DNA of 64,000 nucleotides from Algoriphagus sp. Y33 (GCF_014838715.1 NZ_CP061947.1:3038001-3102000), one strand, 5' to 3'; positions 43,248 to 52,937 are shown, counted from the stretch's first letter. Numbers and translations: made by a program. Notes: a model not told the origin generated them from the letters alone.

Positions 43248-44537
43248 TTCTATTGCTGAAAAAACCATCTGTCGAAACTTCCATCCGGATTCATCCCCTG
43301 TACCACCTTGAGTCTGCTTCATGACAATCCCGATCGTGTTAGTCACCGGATCGGCGAAGTATTGGGTGTTGAAATAGCCTCCCCAATCGAAGGTGCCCAA
43401 GCTTCCGATTCCCCCTTGAGCAACTCCTTTTTCATCTACAAGTCCAAACGCCAATCCATAGTCCTTCCCTCCATCACCGAGCAAATCTCCAACTTGATTA
43501 CTCATAATTGCCTGCACTGTAGTTGGACTCAGAAATCTTGTGCCGTTATACACTCCGCCATTAAGATACATCTGAAGAAATTTGGCATAATCCTCCGTAG
43601 TCGAAGAAAGTCCCGCCCCTCCGGAAAAAAAAGTTCTAGCGCCGGTCTTAGGATAATCAGGATCATAAAAGGTAACAGGGAAAGGCTCCCACTCCCCATT
43701 TACTTTGTGATGGATAGTAACCAATTTTTCACCTTGCTTATCTGTCAGATAGAAGCCGGTGTTGCTCATGCCCATAGGATCAAAAATCCGGGTTTTGAGA
43801 AATTGGTCAAAGGGCATTCCAGACACCACTTCAATAAAATAGCCCAGCACATCCAGCCCCTCGCTGTAGGTGAATTTTGTTCCCGGCTCATGATGGAGGG
43901 GCAGTTTCGCCAGCTTTTTGATATTATCGCTGATTGTAACTTCCTCTGTGGTGAATAGATCCACTATTCCGGCTTTTTGATAAATCATTTTCATCTGCTC
44001 ATTACCGTCGATCACCCCATACCCCAGCCCGGACGTATGGGTAAGCAAATGCCTGATGGTAATCTCCCGAGGTGAAGGTGAGGTAGAATAAGAGGAATCT
44101 CCATAACGGAATCCGGTCAAAATCTGTGGATCCGCAAACTCGGGGATGTACTTGGAAATAGGATCATCCAACCTGAACTTCCCTTCTTCCCAGAGCATCA
44201 TTACCGCTGTGGAAGTAATTGCTTTTGACTGGGATGCTATTCTGAAAATTTGGTCTTTCGCCATTGCTGTTTTTGACCGAACATCCGCCAGGCCTTTGGC
44301 TTCATGATAGACAATCTTGCCGTCTTTTACGATTAATGCTACCAATCCTGGGACTTGATTAGAACGGACTGTCTCATTCAGCATTTGATCTATCCTGTCC
44401 AGACGTTCAGCAGAAATCCCTACCAAGGGCTGCTTTCCCTGTGGAGAAATAGTGGTCAGGAAACTTTGAGCGAAGCTATCCGTGCTCATTATAATAAGGC
44501 AAAAAAAGCAGCTTAAAATGGCTATGTGTTGTTTCAT
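43245..44537 (-). CDS. Serine hydrolase of the beta-lactamase class C / esterase family
   Basis: A 430-residue exported protein (signal MKQHIAILSCFFCLIIMSTD, cleavage after SFAQ). The serine nucleophile sits in Ser102-x-x-Lys105 (RIASQSKAITST). The second motif is YSEG at about 207 in place of YxN, and the HTSGLGYG block (about 155-162) is typical of the family. The KTG-like motif near the C-terminus is replaced by a GSLGTFDWGG segment, common in the D-aminopeptidase and esterase members. It probably hydrolyses an ester or peptide in the periplasm. A penicillin-hydrolysing role is not supported by the sequence. Confidence 0.88.
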   Translation of the reverse strand: MKQHIAILSCFFCLIIMSTDSFAQSFLTTISPQGKQPLVGISAERLDRIDQMLNETVRSNQVPGLVALIVKDGKIVYHEAKGLADVRSKTAMAKDQIFRIASQSKAITSTAVMMLWEEGKFRLDDPISKYIPEFADPQILTGFRYGDSSYSTSPSPREITIRHLLTHTSGLGYGVIDGNEQMKMIYQKAGIVDLFTTEEVTISDNIKKLAKLPLHHEPGTKFTYSEGLDVLGYFIEVVSGMPFDQFLKTRIFDPMGMSNTGFYLTDKQGEKLVTIHHKVNGEWEPFPVTFYDPDYPKTGARTFFSGGAGLSSTTEDYAKFLQMYLNGGVYNGTRFLSPTTVQAIMSNQVGDLLGDGGKDYGLAFGLVDEKGVAQGGIGSLGTFDWGGYFNTQYFADPVTNTIGIVMKQTQGGTGDESGWKFRQMVFSAIE

Positions 44538-44608
44538 CGGTTAAGGGTTTGATTTTAAGAAGTAAAATAGGGAATCCCATTCAAATAATTATCCCGCTAA
44601 AGAAAATG

Positions 44609-44646
44609 GCAAAAAAACAGGCCGATGACTTATCACCGGCCTGTTT
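44609..44646 (-). terminator. Rho-independent terminator of the Deg protease gene
   Basis: On the minus strand AAACAGGCCGGTGA-TAAG-TCATCGGCCTGTTT (one mismatch) is followed by a run of T. It lies about 20 bp after the stop at 44667. Confidence 0.88.
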
Positions 44647-44666
44647 AATTTAATTTTTAAAATCAA

Positions 44667-46166
44667 TTAATCTACCTCGAAATAATATTCTGTTCCATCT
44701 TGAAACATCCCCAGAACGACTATTGATTCACCGCTGACAGCTTCCAATACCTCAAGCAGATTTTCCACATTTGATATTTTCACCCGTCCCGTTTCGGTAA
44801 TTACAGAAGTGATAATAAAACCCGGTTTTGCGCCTGATTTTCTCCATTTGTCACTGTTGACGCCTGCTATTACTGCTCCGCCGTTAATCTTAAGATAATC
44901 TTTTACCTTATCGTTAACATCCTCAAATGCCACTCCTTCAAACTCATAGGTTTTTGGTATTTCCCTTTTTACTATATCTGTATCCCCGGCAAAATTTTTC
45001 AAAGTAGCTTGGGTTTTAAATGTTTTGCCACCTCTGATATATTCCACTTCTACTTTATCTCCAGGACGTTTTCTTGCCACCATTTCCTGAAGATGTGCTA
45101 CGTTGTTCGTTATACGTCCATCCACACTGATGATAATATCTCCCTTTTTGAGACCAGCCTCTTCTCCACCGCTATTTTCATTCACTCCTCCTACATACAC
45201 ACCTCGCTCTACAGGAAATTCCTCCTCTAAATAATCAGCAAGCTCAGGACTTACATTTTGGATGCTAACTCCGAGCAGACCTCTCTGTACTGTACCGTAT
45301 TTCATCAGGTCATCCATCACCTTTTTCACCAATGTGCTTGGTACGGCAAATGAATAGCCATTGAAAGTCCCTGTCTGGGAGGCTATCGCAGTATTAATAC
45401 CAATCAGCTCACCGGCCAGATTCACCAATGCTCCACCGGAATTACCGGGATTCACCACCGCATCAGTTTGAAGAAACGATTCCACTGACAAGTTGTTTTC
45501 TACATCTCTGAGTATACCTATATTTCTTGCTTTTGCCGAAATAATCCCGGCGGTCACCGTGGAATTTAAGTCAAAGGGATTCCCTACCGCCAATACCCAT
45601 TCACCAATTCTAGTATTATCAGAATCACCAAATCTCACGAACGGAAGTCCGGTATCTTCGATTTTCAGCAAAGCAAGATCTGTAGTGGGATCTGTCCCTA
45701 CGACTTTAGCCGTATATCTTTTGTTGTTTTCGAGAGAAATCTCTACTTCCGTCGCTTTATCCACCACATGATTATTAGTGACTATATAACCATCTGAGGA
45801 GATAATTACACCTGATCCCGAACTAATAGGCATAGCCCTTTGGGTCGGCCCCCCTCCTCCCTGAGGTGGAATCCCGAAAAATTCCTGCAATGGATCCCGT
45901 TGCGTTCTCCCTGCACCGGTATATGCTACTTTGCTTTTCACATGGACAACCGCCGGAGTGACTGTCTCAGCAGACGCAACAAAATTGATCCCATCAGGGA
46001 TAGTGAAATTCTCCCCCGATAATAAATTCACAAAACTGGCTTGCTGCTTCTCATCAAAGGTGGTTGCATTTTGCGGTTGGGAAAGAAAACTCACGCCCGC
46101 CAAAGCGACAATTCCGCCAATCAACGAGGCAAGAATCATTCCCAGAAAGAATTGTTTTTTGCTCAT
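44667..46166 (-). CDS. Periplasmic Deg/HtrA serine protease
   Basis: A 499-residue trypsin-fold protease with an N-terminal signal anchor (FLGMILASLIGGIVALAGVS). The catalytic triad is His133 (VTNNHVVDKATE), Asp163 (DPTTDLALLK) and Ser243 (VNPGNSGGALVN). A flexible Gly/Pro-rich insert precedes the domain at about 100-110 (loop LA). PDZ1 lies at about 295-385 (LLGVSIQNVSPELADYLEE) and a degenerate PDZ2 at about 400-499. It degrades or refolds misfolded envelope proteins and is normally induced by envelope stress. Its own transcription unit is closed by a strong terminator. Confidence 0.95.
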   Translation of the reverse strand: MSKKQFFLGMILASLIGGIVALAGVSFLSQPQNATTFDEKQQASFVNLLSGENFTIPDGINFVASAETVTPAVVHVKSKVAYTGAGRTQRDPLQEFFGIPPQGGGGPTQRAMPISSGSGVIISSDGYIVTNNHVVDKATEVEISLENNKRYTAKVVGTDPTTDLALLKIEDTGLPFVRFGDSDNTRIGEWVLAVGNPFDLNSTVTAGIISAKARNIGILRDVENNLSVESFLQTDAVVNPGNSGGALVNLAGELIGINTAIASQTGTFNGYSFAVPSTLVKKVMDDLMKYGTVQRGLLGVSIQNVSPELADYLEEEFPVERGVYVGGVNENSGGEEAGLKKGDIIISVDGRITNNVAHLQEMVARKRPGDKVEVEYIRGGKTFKTQATLKNFAGDTDIVKREIPKTYEFEGVAFEDVNDKVKDYLKINGGAVIAGVNSDKWRKSGAKPGFIITSVITETGRVKISNVENLLEVLEAVSGESIVVLGMFQDGTEYYFEVD

Positions 46167-46344
46167 ATTTCTTAAGGTTTATTTTATAAGTATTTAAACA
46201 GGATGGAGCTGAAATAGATCCAAATATTACACCTGAAAAAGAGGCTACAGCACCAAATTAACATGATTTAACCGCTTTTCCAGCAGATCCAACATACAAA
46301 TCAAAGTTACCACTCCGTAATAGACAATCTCTACCCTTAACAAG

Positions 46345-46590
46345 CTATACGTCCCGATGTTTTCTATGGTTTAATCCGGATTTTGCATTAGGTTTCGTTA
46401 AGAGACCATTAATTGCACTAAAATCAGGCTGTTTGGAGACTAAGTCCGCCGCGGCGGATATGGTGAAGTCGAAAATTGCAACGCGGTGACTGATTTTGAA
46501 GCAATTATTGGTCGCAATAACTTGTACGCCGTGGCGTAGAAATGCTAATGCATAATGCGGGTTTAATACCCGACAATATAGAACACGCAT
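46345..46590. repeat. Structured intergenic element with palindromes (possible dispersed repeat)
   Basis: Palindromes are TCCGCCGCGGCGGA (46445-46458), TACGCCGTGGCGTA (46525-46538) and CGGGT-TTAAT-ACCCG (46558-46572). Between them TGATTTTGAAGCAATTATTG and flanking bases keep an 81-codon frame open on the minus strand, but its product has no recognisable motif. It lies in the 541-bp gap 46167-46707, otherwise empty. It looks like a repetitive or RNA-structured element rather than a gene. Confidence 0.4.
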
Positions 46591-46707
46591 CCTTGTAAAG
46601 AAAAGAATTGACTTCAGCAGGATGAGTTACTCCATTCTACCTAGCTTGATACCCCACGGCTGCTCATTTAGATCGATTTTCCATATATTAAGCCCAAATT
46701 TGATTTT

Positions 46708-49266
46708 ATGAAGTGCTTTTTAACATTATTGGTTCTTATTCTCGCTGTTCCCTCCTTTTCGCTAGCCCAAGGGGAAGGGGACAACTCAAATAACACCACA
46801 GCAGACCCGATTGCCGAAACTTTTGATACCCTTTTTAATTACACCGATTCTGTAAATATACCTGCTAAAACAAGTAAATCCGCCGGAACGATACTTCACC
46901 AAGTCATAAGTAAGGTGCAACGCTACGCTTTTGACCTGAATGGACTAAACCTAGTACTCTCTGACCAATTGGATACTGCAGAAATGTCTGAAAAGCTGCC
47001 GGAAATCCATCTAGCGGCTAAAATGATAAAGAATAAGACTGAAGCGGACTCACAATACCTCAATCATCGCTACTTGGTAGGCATGGAGAACCTGGTATCT
47101 ACTATTGGGGACTTAAATAACACCTACCAAAAAAAAATCCAAGAAAGAGTCGATAAGCTCTCTGAAGTAGGCAATAGGTTGAATGCCATAAAGTCTGACT
47201 CTGTTTTTGCCATGACCCTTCGGGATACTACGCTGGTCCCGGCTATCAACAGCGAGCTCAACATGTTAAAAAAATCTTTGCGGACAGTTGATAGTATTTA
47301 TCTGGAGCAGGAAATTGTTACCGCACGATTTCAAGCCAGAGTTTCCGAAAACACCTTAGTATTTCTGACTTTGAACCAATACCTGTCCCAGAGCAAGAAG
47401 AGGCTCGACAGACTCTATTGGACCAAGGAGATCAATTACCCTTGGGAACCTATTAATTATCCTGAACTAACCAATCTGTCTTCTGTAGCCATAGACTCAG
47501 TTGGGCTCAATGCAAAACTGATGAAAGCGTATATGGTACGGAGCGGGTACGTTTTTTTAATATGCAGCATTATACTGATTCTTATATATCTCAAAATCAA
47601 ATCCACAATCAACGAGATAGGCAAGCAAAAAGAGTTTGCCTCCCTTATTCTTGACCGTGTCAAATATTTCAAAAGACATACATTCTCCTCCACCTTACTA
47701 ATTCTGCTTCCTATATTTTTGATTATATTCAACAGACCGCCCTTGGTTTTTATTTCAATCCTCTCGTTTTCCATGGTGGTGGCTTCAAGCCTTCTTGTCA
47801 AAGAGCAGTTTGGTGAATATTTCAATAAAATCTGGTTTGCCTTTCTTCTCCCCTACTTACTATTGGCACTTACCAGTTTGAATTGGAAAGTAGTTTACCA
47901 AGAAAGATGGTACATACTTTTATCTTCCTTGCTTTTTCTGGGAATGGGGGTTTTACTTTTAAGGCATACCATTGCCGGTAAAGAGAAATACCATACGCTG
48001 ATAAAGTACCTCGCTGTATTTCTGATAGCGATAGAAGGATTTGCATTCATAGCCAATGTTATGGGGAGGTTTAACCTATCAAAGACCTACTCTGTCACAG
48101 GAGCCATCCTATTCTATCGTGGTATAGGGTTATTCCTTTTTGTCAATGTATTTCTAGAAGCCATCTATCTTTTTATAGAACACAGCAAGAAAGAGAATGA
48201 TGTATTTACCTCCTATTTTGACTTTCAGGACTTGCAGAAGCGAATGAAAGGTTTTCTATACATATTTGCTACTGCGACATGGGTATATGGAGTAATCTGG
48301 CACCTGGGGTATTTTGACGAAATCTATAATTGGTTCTCGGAATTTCTGCGTCAAGACCGTACACTTGGAGACACTGTATTCCAGTTCGGAAGTATTCTTC
48401 TTTTCATTATTATACTCTATGTGTCTACATTTTTGGCAAATAACATCGCCTACTTTGCTTCAGTCAAAGATCAGAAAACGGCAACTTCAAGAAAACAACG
48501 ATTGGGAAGTTCCATCCTTCTAATCCGTCTGGCGGTGTTGGTTACAGGTTTTTTTATAGGGATGACCGCCGCCAAAATCCCTCTCGACAAAATAGCAATC
48601 GTGTTGGGAGCTTTGTCGGTAGGTATTGGTTTTGGCTTGCAGACAATTATAAACAACCTGGTGTCAGGGGTGATCCTAGCTTTCGAACGTCCCATTCAGA
48701 TCGGGGATGAAATCCAAGTAGGCGTAAATGCAGGTACGGTCAAAGATGTAGGAATACGGGCAAGTAAAATCCAAGCATACGACGGTTCCGAAATAGTGGT
48801 CCCCAATGGTGACTTGCTATCACAAAGCTTGATTAATTGGACACTTTCGGATAAAAAGCGAAGAGTAGAACTGATTATTGGAGTAGGATACGGATCTGAC
48901 ATGAAGCTGGTGAAATCCGTGTTAGAAGAAGTGTTGACAAGGGACCGAATACTTAAAGCCCCTTCACCACGTGTCTATATGCAAACTTTCAACGATAGTT
49001 CTGTGGACTTTCGAGTGCTATTTTGGGTAGAAAGTATAGATATCTGGATAGATGTGAGGGGCGAGGTAATGAATGCTATTTTCGAGAAATTCGCTGAAAG
49101 CAACATTGAAATTCCATTTCCAAAAAGGGATCTTTATCTAAAAAGTGTCCCTTCCAATTGGCAGGAAAAAATCTCAAAACCCGGAGAAGACATAAGTCCG
49201 ACAACTCCTGATTCTAAGCTAAAAAGCAATTCTGATGATGAGAATAAAAAATCCTCTGAAGATTAG
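46708..49266 (+). CDS. Large mechanosensitive channel of the MscS family
   Basis: An 852-residue MscS-type channel. A signal peptide (FLTLLVLILAVPSFSLAQ) leads into a ~250-residue periplasmic, coiled-coil-prone domain (KKIQERVDKLSEVGNRLNAI). Around eight to ten membrane helices follow from about residue 270. The pore helix and beta domain, at about 630-740, include KIPLDKIAIVLGALSVGIGF, GLQTIINNLVSGVILAFERP and the ligand-facing IGDEIQVG. The MscS C-terminal cage domain follows, then a charged tail. It would open on membrane tension to release solutes in hypo-osmotic shock. Length and topology resemble MscK/MscM-type channels. Confidence 0.93.
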   Translation: MKCFLTLLVLILAVPSFSLAQGEGDNSNNTTADPIAETFDTLFNYTDSVNIPAKTSKSAGTILHQVISKVQRYAFDLNGLNLVLSDQLDTAEMSEKLPEIHLAAKMIKNKTEADSQYLNHRYLVGMENLVSTIGDLNNTYQKKIQERVDKLSEVGNRLNAIKSDSVFAMTLRDTTLVPAINSELNMLKKSLRTVDSIYLEQEIVTARFQARVSENTLVFLTLNQYLSQSKKRLDRLYWTKEINYPWEPINYPELTNLSSVAIDSVGLNAKLMKAYMVRSGYVFLICSIILILIYLKIKSTINEIGKQKEFASLILDRVKYFKRHTFSSTLLILLPIFLIIFNRPPLVFISILSFSMVVASSLLVKEQFGEYFNKIWFAFLLPYLLLALTSLNWKVVYQERWYILLSSLLFLGMGVLLLRHTIAGKEKYHTLIKYLAVFLIAIEGFAFIANVMGRFNLSKTYSVTGAILFYRGIGLFLFVNVFLEAIYLFIEHSKKENDVFTSYFDFQDLQKRMKGFLYIFATATWVYGVIWHLGYFDEIYNWFSEFLRQDRTLGDTVFQFGSILLFIIILYVSTFLANNIAYFASVKDQKTATSRKQRLGSSILLIRLAVLVTGFFIGMTAAKIPLDKIAIVLGALSVGIGFGLQTIINNLVSGVILAFERPIQIGDEIQVGVNAGTVKDVGIRASKIQAYDGSEIVVPNGDLLSQSLINWTLSDKKRRVELIIGVGYGSDMKLVKSVLEEVLTRDRILKAPSPRVYMQTFNDSSVDFRVLFWVESIDIWIDVRGEVMNAIFEKFAESNIEIPFPKRDLYLKSVPSNWQEKISKPGEDISPTTPDSKLKSNSDDENKKSSED

Positions 49267-49279
49267 TCTCCAGAGGATT
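49239..49279 (-). terminator. Terminator of the cold-shock gene, overlapping the mscS-like gene end
   Basis: On the minus strand AATCCTCTG-(12 nt)-CAGAGGATT is followed by TTTTTATTCTC. It lies inside the last codons of the opposite gene. Confidence 0.75.
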
Positions 49280-49305
49280 GATTCTCGCAAACAAAAAAGA
49301 TTTTA

Positions 49306-49497
49306 TTAAGCTCTTTTTACATTGACAGCATTTGGTCCTTTTTTGCCATCCTTGATGTCATAAGTAACTTTGTCATTCTGTGCGACTTGATCCACCAAAC
49401 CGGTTGCGTGTACGAATACTTCGCTTTGAGACTCATCGTCAACGATAAATCCAAACCCCTTGGCTTCATTGTAAAATTTTACTGTTCCGGTAAACAT
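49306..49497 (-). CDS. cspA: Cold-shock domain protein
   Basis: A 63-residue CSD protein. It keeps both RNA-binding motifs: RNP1 as KGFGFIVD (about 13-20) and RNP2 as VFVHATGL (about 27-34), within the five-stranded barrel pattern MFTGTVKFYNEAKGFGFIVD ... GKKGPNAVNVK. Such proteins bind single-stranded RNA or DNA and melt secondary structure, often induced by cold. It is divergent from the sixA-like gene with an 88-bp AT-rich region between them. Confidence 0.95.
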   Translation of the reverse strand: MFTGTVKFYNEAKGFGFIVDDESQSEVFVHATGLVDQVAQNDKVTYDIKDGKKGPNAVNVKRA

Positions 49498-49585
49498 AAT
49501 AAATTGTGATAAATTGGAATTGAAAGAGAGTTAAATGTAAATATTCGATTAAAAAAAACAAAATAATCATTCCTGTTTTCAGAAA

Positions 49586-50074
49586 ATGAAGAAAATAATA
49601 TTGGTCAGACACGGAAAATCCGCCTGGAACAACTCTAATTTGAGCGATCACGACAGACCTTTGGCGGTTAGGGGCTTGAATGATGTGCCTAAAATAGGGT
49701 CTCGATTAAGGGAAAAAGAAATTTTCCCCGACTTGATCTTAAGCTCCACCGCCACAAGAGCTTCCCAAACAGCCGAAATACTCGCTAAAGTATTGGCTGT
49801 GCCTAAATCTAACGTGGTATATGATACTAATCTCTACCATGCATCTTACAGTGTTTTGCTGAAATGCATTCAAAAACAAGACGATTCCCATGAATTGATC
49901 TTTTTGGTAGGACACAATCCCGGAATGAATGATTTCATAGCGTATTTCGGAGGAAACTTGGACAATCTCCCCACCTCAGGACAATACGGGTTGCTCCTGC
50001 ATACAGACCATTGGAAAAACCTACGTCCTGAAAACTCAACATTCTGGTTTGTTGATTACCCTAAGAAAGGGTGA
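49586..50074 (+). CDS. sixA: SixA-type histidine phosphatase
   Basis: A 162-residue member of the RHG histidine phosphatase superfamily: KKIILVRHGKSAWN gives the nucleophile His9, STATRASQTAEIL the second arginine, and FLVGHNPGMN (about 106-115) the second catalytic histidine. It lacks the cap domain of phosphoglycerate mutases, as in SixA, which removes phosphate from phosphohistidine on HPt or PTS proteins. No partner phosphotransfer gene is nearby, so the target is unknown. Confidence 0.9.
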   Translation: MKKIILVRHGKSAWNNSNLSDHDRPLAVRGLNDVPKIGSRLREKEIFPDLILSSTATRASQTAEILAKVLAVPKSNVVYDTNLYHASYSVLLKCIQKQDDSHELIFLVGHNPGMNDFIAYFGGNLDNLPTSGQYGLLLHTDHWKNLRPENSTFWFVDYPKKG

Positions 50075-50151
50075 TAAAGTAGGGTATGGTGGAAAGCAAG
50101 TAGTAAAATATGGTGAGAAGCGAGAAGGAATTAGTGGTCTGGTCAGTTGCA

Positions 50152-50247
50152 CTTTTCCAAAGTTTCGAACTTTGGAAAAGCCATAAGGATACAAGATTGT
50201 AATAGCATACACCTGCGAAAAACTCAGCATACACCTGTGGTTAAATC
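50152..50247. repeat. Perfect 13-bp hairpin and a TTAACCAC repeat copy
   Basis: CTTTTCCAAAGTT-TCG-AACTTTGGAAAAG is perfect (50152-50180) and could terminate sixA, although the following T-run is missing. A TTAACCAC-family copy is at 50211-50247 on the minus strand. Between 50432 and 50510 a REP-like stretch starts GTCAGTCCGAGCGAAATCGA and ends GCTCAGGGTGAC, whose ends can pair. The 616-bp gap 50075-50690 has no gene. Confidence 0.55.
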
Positions 50248-50640
50248 TGATGAGAACTGATCAGTTGCAGTGTGTCAGTCTTGAGCATCGATGTTCGGGA
50301 CATAACATCCAGACCAACAAAAAACTAAATGCCACCTCTGTAAAAAAACTTGGCTACTCAAAAAAAGGCTTCGACTTTCATGCCTTCGGCAGACTGGCTG
50401 CTACCGATGACAGAATTTAAATAAGTATGCAAATGTTGTGTCAGTCCGAGCGAAATCGAGGCCCCTTCGTACTTCCCGACTCTCGTCGGTCAGGTGCTCA
50501 GGGTGACCCCAACTTTGTTCCTAAATCCCTTACAGTCATTATTCTTTAGTGAGTTCTAAATTTATTTTTGTTACTCAACCAGACACTTCACGTTCCATCA
50601 AAATAGTAGCAGACGAATGGTTAAAACCAGCTAGTTGCGA

Positions 50641-50677
50641 CCTCCGCGAAAAACGCTGTACCCACTGTGGTTAAATC
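50641..50677 (-). repeat. TTAACCAC dispersed repeat, copy near 50.65 kb
   Basis: The minus strand reads GATTTAACCACAGTGGGTAC followed by AGCGTTTTTCGCGGAGG, just after the stop of the SDR gene. Confidence 0.5.
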
Positions 50678-50690
50678 GCAGTCCCAGTAG

Positions 50691-51422
50691 CTACATCGGC
50701 AATTCAAAGCTCCTGACATCCTGGATTACTTCCTGAAACCCGCTTTCATTTTCCAGCATGTACTTGATCTTTGACGCTACTGATTCCGGTGAAGCAAGAT
50801 CCCCATTCTCCTTGTAGTTTTTGAATCGCTCTATTTGGGGAAAATCCAATCCATCAGCCTGTCTGATTTCACCCTGCATCCGTGTATCTACTATTCCCGG
50901 GGCAACACTAAAAAACCGTATCTCTTCATTTTCTTTAGCCGCTACTTGGGTAAACATTGCCAACGCAGCTTTGGTACTACAATATCCTCCCCAGCCTTCT
51001 ACCGGTTTGGAAGCAGCCCCGGAACTGATATTGCAAATAATCCTTTGTGCTGCAGAATTCTTGAAAGTCGACACAAAAGCATTCATCAGATACATGGGAG
51101 CCAGCACGTTGACATTGAGTTGAATTCTCAGACTGTCCAATTGAAGCTTACCAACAGGCTTGATCTCCCCTATCAATCCCGCGTTATTAACCAGTATAAT
51201 TTCCTTGTAATCTCCTGAAGGGAACAACTTAGGAAGTTCAGTTTCCAATAAATCAATCTCACCAAAATCAATGCTGATTTCGGTGAGATTGGGATTAGCC
51301 AGTCCAAGTTTGGTTCTGGAAATGCCTATGATTTCAAACTCATCATGTTGCAGATAAGCATCTAGAATAGCTCTCCCAAGTCCCTTGCTATGACCAGTAA
51401 GTATAAGAAGTGATTTCTGCAT
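50691..51422 (-). CDS. SDR-family oxidoreductase (sepiapterin reductase-like)
   Basis: A 243-residue short-chain dehydrogenase. Motifs are ILTGHSKGLGRAI (cofactor loop, 8-20), VNNAGLIG (79-86), the active Ser in CNISSGAAS (130-138) and Tyr147-x3-Lys151 (GGYCSTKAALA). The acidic tail and RMQGEIRQ segment resemble bacterial sepiapterin/benzil reductase-like SDRs, but the substrate cannot be assigned. It starts 11 bp after the hslU stop on the same strand and is probably cotranscribed with it. Confidence 0.9.
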   Translation of the reverse strand: MQKSLLILTGHSKGLGRAILDAYLQHDEFEIIGISRTKLGLANPNLTEISIDFGEIDLLETELPKLFPSGDYKEIILVNNAGLIGEIKPVGKLQLDSLRIQLNVNVLAPMYLMNAFVSTFKNSAAQRIICNISSGAASKPVEGWGGYCSTKAALAMFTQVAAKENEEIRFFSVAPGIVDTRMQGEIRQADGLDFPQIERFKNYKENGDLASPESVASKIKYMLENESGFQEVIQDVRSFELPM

Positions 51423-51433
51423 GATATTGAATT

Positions 51434-52831
51434 TTATAGAATGTACTGGGACAGATCTCTGTTTTGTACAAGGGAATTCAATCGTTCTGCTACCATTTCC
51501 TTGGTTACCATAATTTTGGAATTGGCAGTAATGGTATCAGGCACATCAAACAAGAAATCATTGAGCAGATGACTCATGACTGTGTGAAGTCTTCTTGCCC
51601 CGATATTCTCCACTTCCTGATTGATCAGGAATGCCAATCGGGCGATCTCCTCGATAGATTCGTCATTGAATTCAAGATACACTTCCTCTGACTCAAACAG
51701 TGCTTGATATTGCTTGGTAAGAGCATTTTTGGGCTCTCTCAAAATCCTTGAAAAATCCTCCTGTGTCAAGCTTTGCAACTCTACCCTGATAGGAAATCTT
51801 CCTTGTAATTCCGGAATCAAATCCGAAGGTTTTGCCACATGGAATGCTCCTGCTGCGATAAATAACACATGGTCAGTATTAATCACACCGTATTTGGTAT
51901 TGACCGCCGATCCTTCTACAATAGGAAGCAAATCCCGCTGCACACCTTCACGGCTCACATCAGGGCCACCGCCATTTTTACCGGACTTGGATGCGATCTT
52001 ATCTATCTCATCTATGAAAATGATTCCGTTATTTTCGGCAAGTTGGATCGCTTCCTCCTTCACTTCTTCGAAGTCAACCAACTTGGACATTTCCTCTTCA
52101 AGCAAAATCTTTCTTGCTTCAGAAATACTAACCTTTCGCTTTTTGGTTTTTTTAGGCATCATGTTGGAAATCATATCCTGAAGACCTGCCATACTGGCAT
52201 CATCCATCATACCGTTTCCAATCATCCCTACGCCCATCGGCGAACCGGCTTTGACGTTTATTTCAATTTTGCGATCATCCAATTCTCCGTCACGAAGCTT
52301 CTCTCTGAATCGCTCACGAGTTCTTTCGTTTAATTCCGCATCATTGCTTGGCTCAGCATTCTCATCGGTATCTACAGAAATAGCACGTGTAAAACCGGCA
52401 CTTTTCACCGGTGGAATCAAAATATCCAAGATTATTTCCTCCACAGCTTCAGTAGCTTTCGCTTTCACCGACTCATTTTTCTGCTCTCTCACCAATGCTA
52501 CCGACTGCTCCACAAGATCCCGTACCATACTCTCCACATCACGCCCTACATAACCAACTTCTGTGAATTTGGAAGCTTCCACCTTTGTAAAGGGTGCATT
52601 GGCTATTTTTGCCAATCTTCTGGCAATTTCAGTCTTACCTACTCCGGTAGATCCGATCATAAGGATATTGTTCGGTACGATATCTTTTTGGATATCGGAC
52701 TTCACCATCAGTCGGCGAATTCTGTTTCTCAGGGCAATAGCAACGTTCCGTTTTGCGTCATTTTGCCCAATAATATATTTATCCAACTCGGCGACGATTT
52801 GTCTCGGAGTCAGCGAAAGTATTTTTTCCAT
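51434..52831 (-). CDS. hslU: ATP-dependent protease ATPase subunit HslU
   Basis: A 465-residue AAA+ unfoldase of the HslUV (ClpYQ) protease. The N-terminal MEKILSLTPRQIVAELDKYI and IGQNDAKRNVAIALRNR are the HslU signature. Walker A is GSTGVGKT (60-67), Walker B IIFIDEIDKIA, and the C-terminus ends DLSQYIL, the tail that inserts into HslV. An I domain with low-complexity Gly/Met content lies between about 150 and 240. hslV is not adjacent, unlike the proteobacterial hslVU operon, so its partner must be elsewhere. It follows lon on the same strand after 106 bp. Confidence 0.96.
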   Translation of the reverse strand: MEKILSLTPRQIVAELDKYIIGQNDAKRNVAIALRNRIRRLMVKSDIQKDIVPNNILMIGSTGVGKTEIARRLAKIANAPFTKVEASKFTEVGYVGRDVESMVRDLVEQSVALVREQKNESVKAKATEAVEEIILDILIPPVKSAGFTRAISVDTDENAEPSNDAELNERTRERFREKLRDGELDDRKIEINVKAGSPMGVGMIGNGMMDDASMAGLQDMISNMMPKKTKKRKVSISEARKILLEEEMSKLVDFEEVKEEAIQLAENNGIIFIDEIDKIASKSGKNGGGPDVSREGVQRDLLPIVEGSAVNTKYGVINTDHVLFIAAGAFHVAKPSDLIPELQGRFPIRVELQSLTQEDFSRILREPKNALTKQYQALFESEEVYLEFNDESIEEIARLAFLINQEVENIGARRLHTVMSHLLNDFLFDVPDTITANSKIMVTKEMVAERLNSLVQNRDLSQYIL

Positions 52832-52851
52832 GATGTTAGGTTAAAATGTAC

Positions 52852-52882
52852 CCAGACCGTGGTGGTCACTCTAGGTCTGGGC
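52852..52882. terminator. Hairpin between lon and hslU
   Basis: CCCAGACC-(15 nt)-GGTCTGGG is perfect and lies 20 bp upstream of hslU and 55 bp after lon. The T-run is poor on both strands, so it may be a weak terminator or a processing site. Confidence 0.45.
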
Positions 52883-52937
52883 TTTAATTAGGTATGTTAT
52901 TTAAAGGAAAGTATCTCCCAAAAAGGAAGCATGTATC

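Noticed and set aside
51434..52831. A full hslVU operon
   Set aside because: No HslV (Ntn hydrolase with N-terminal Thr) is encoded on either side of hslU.
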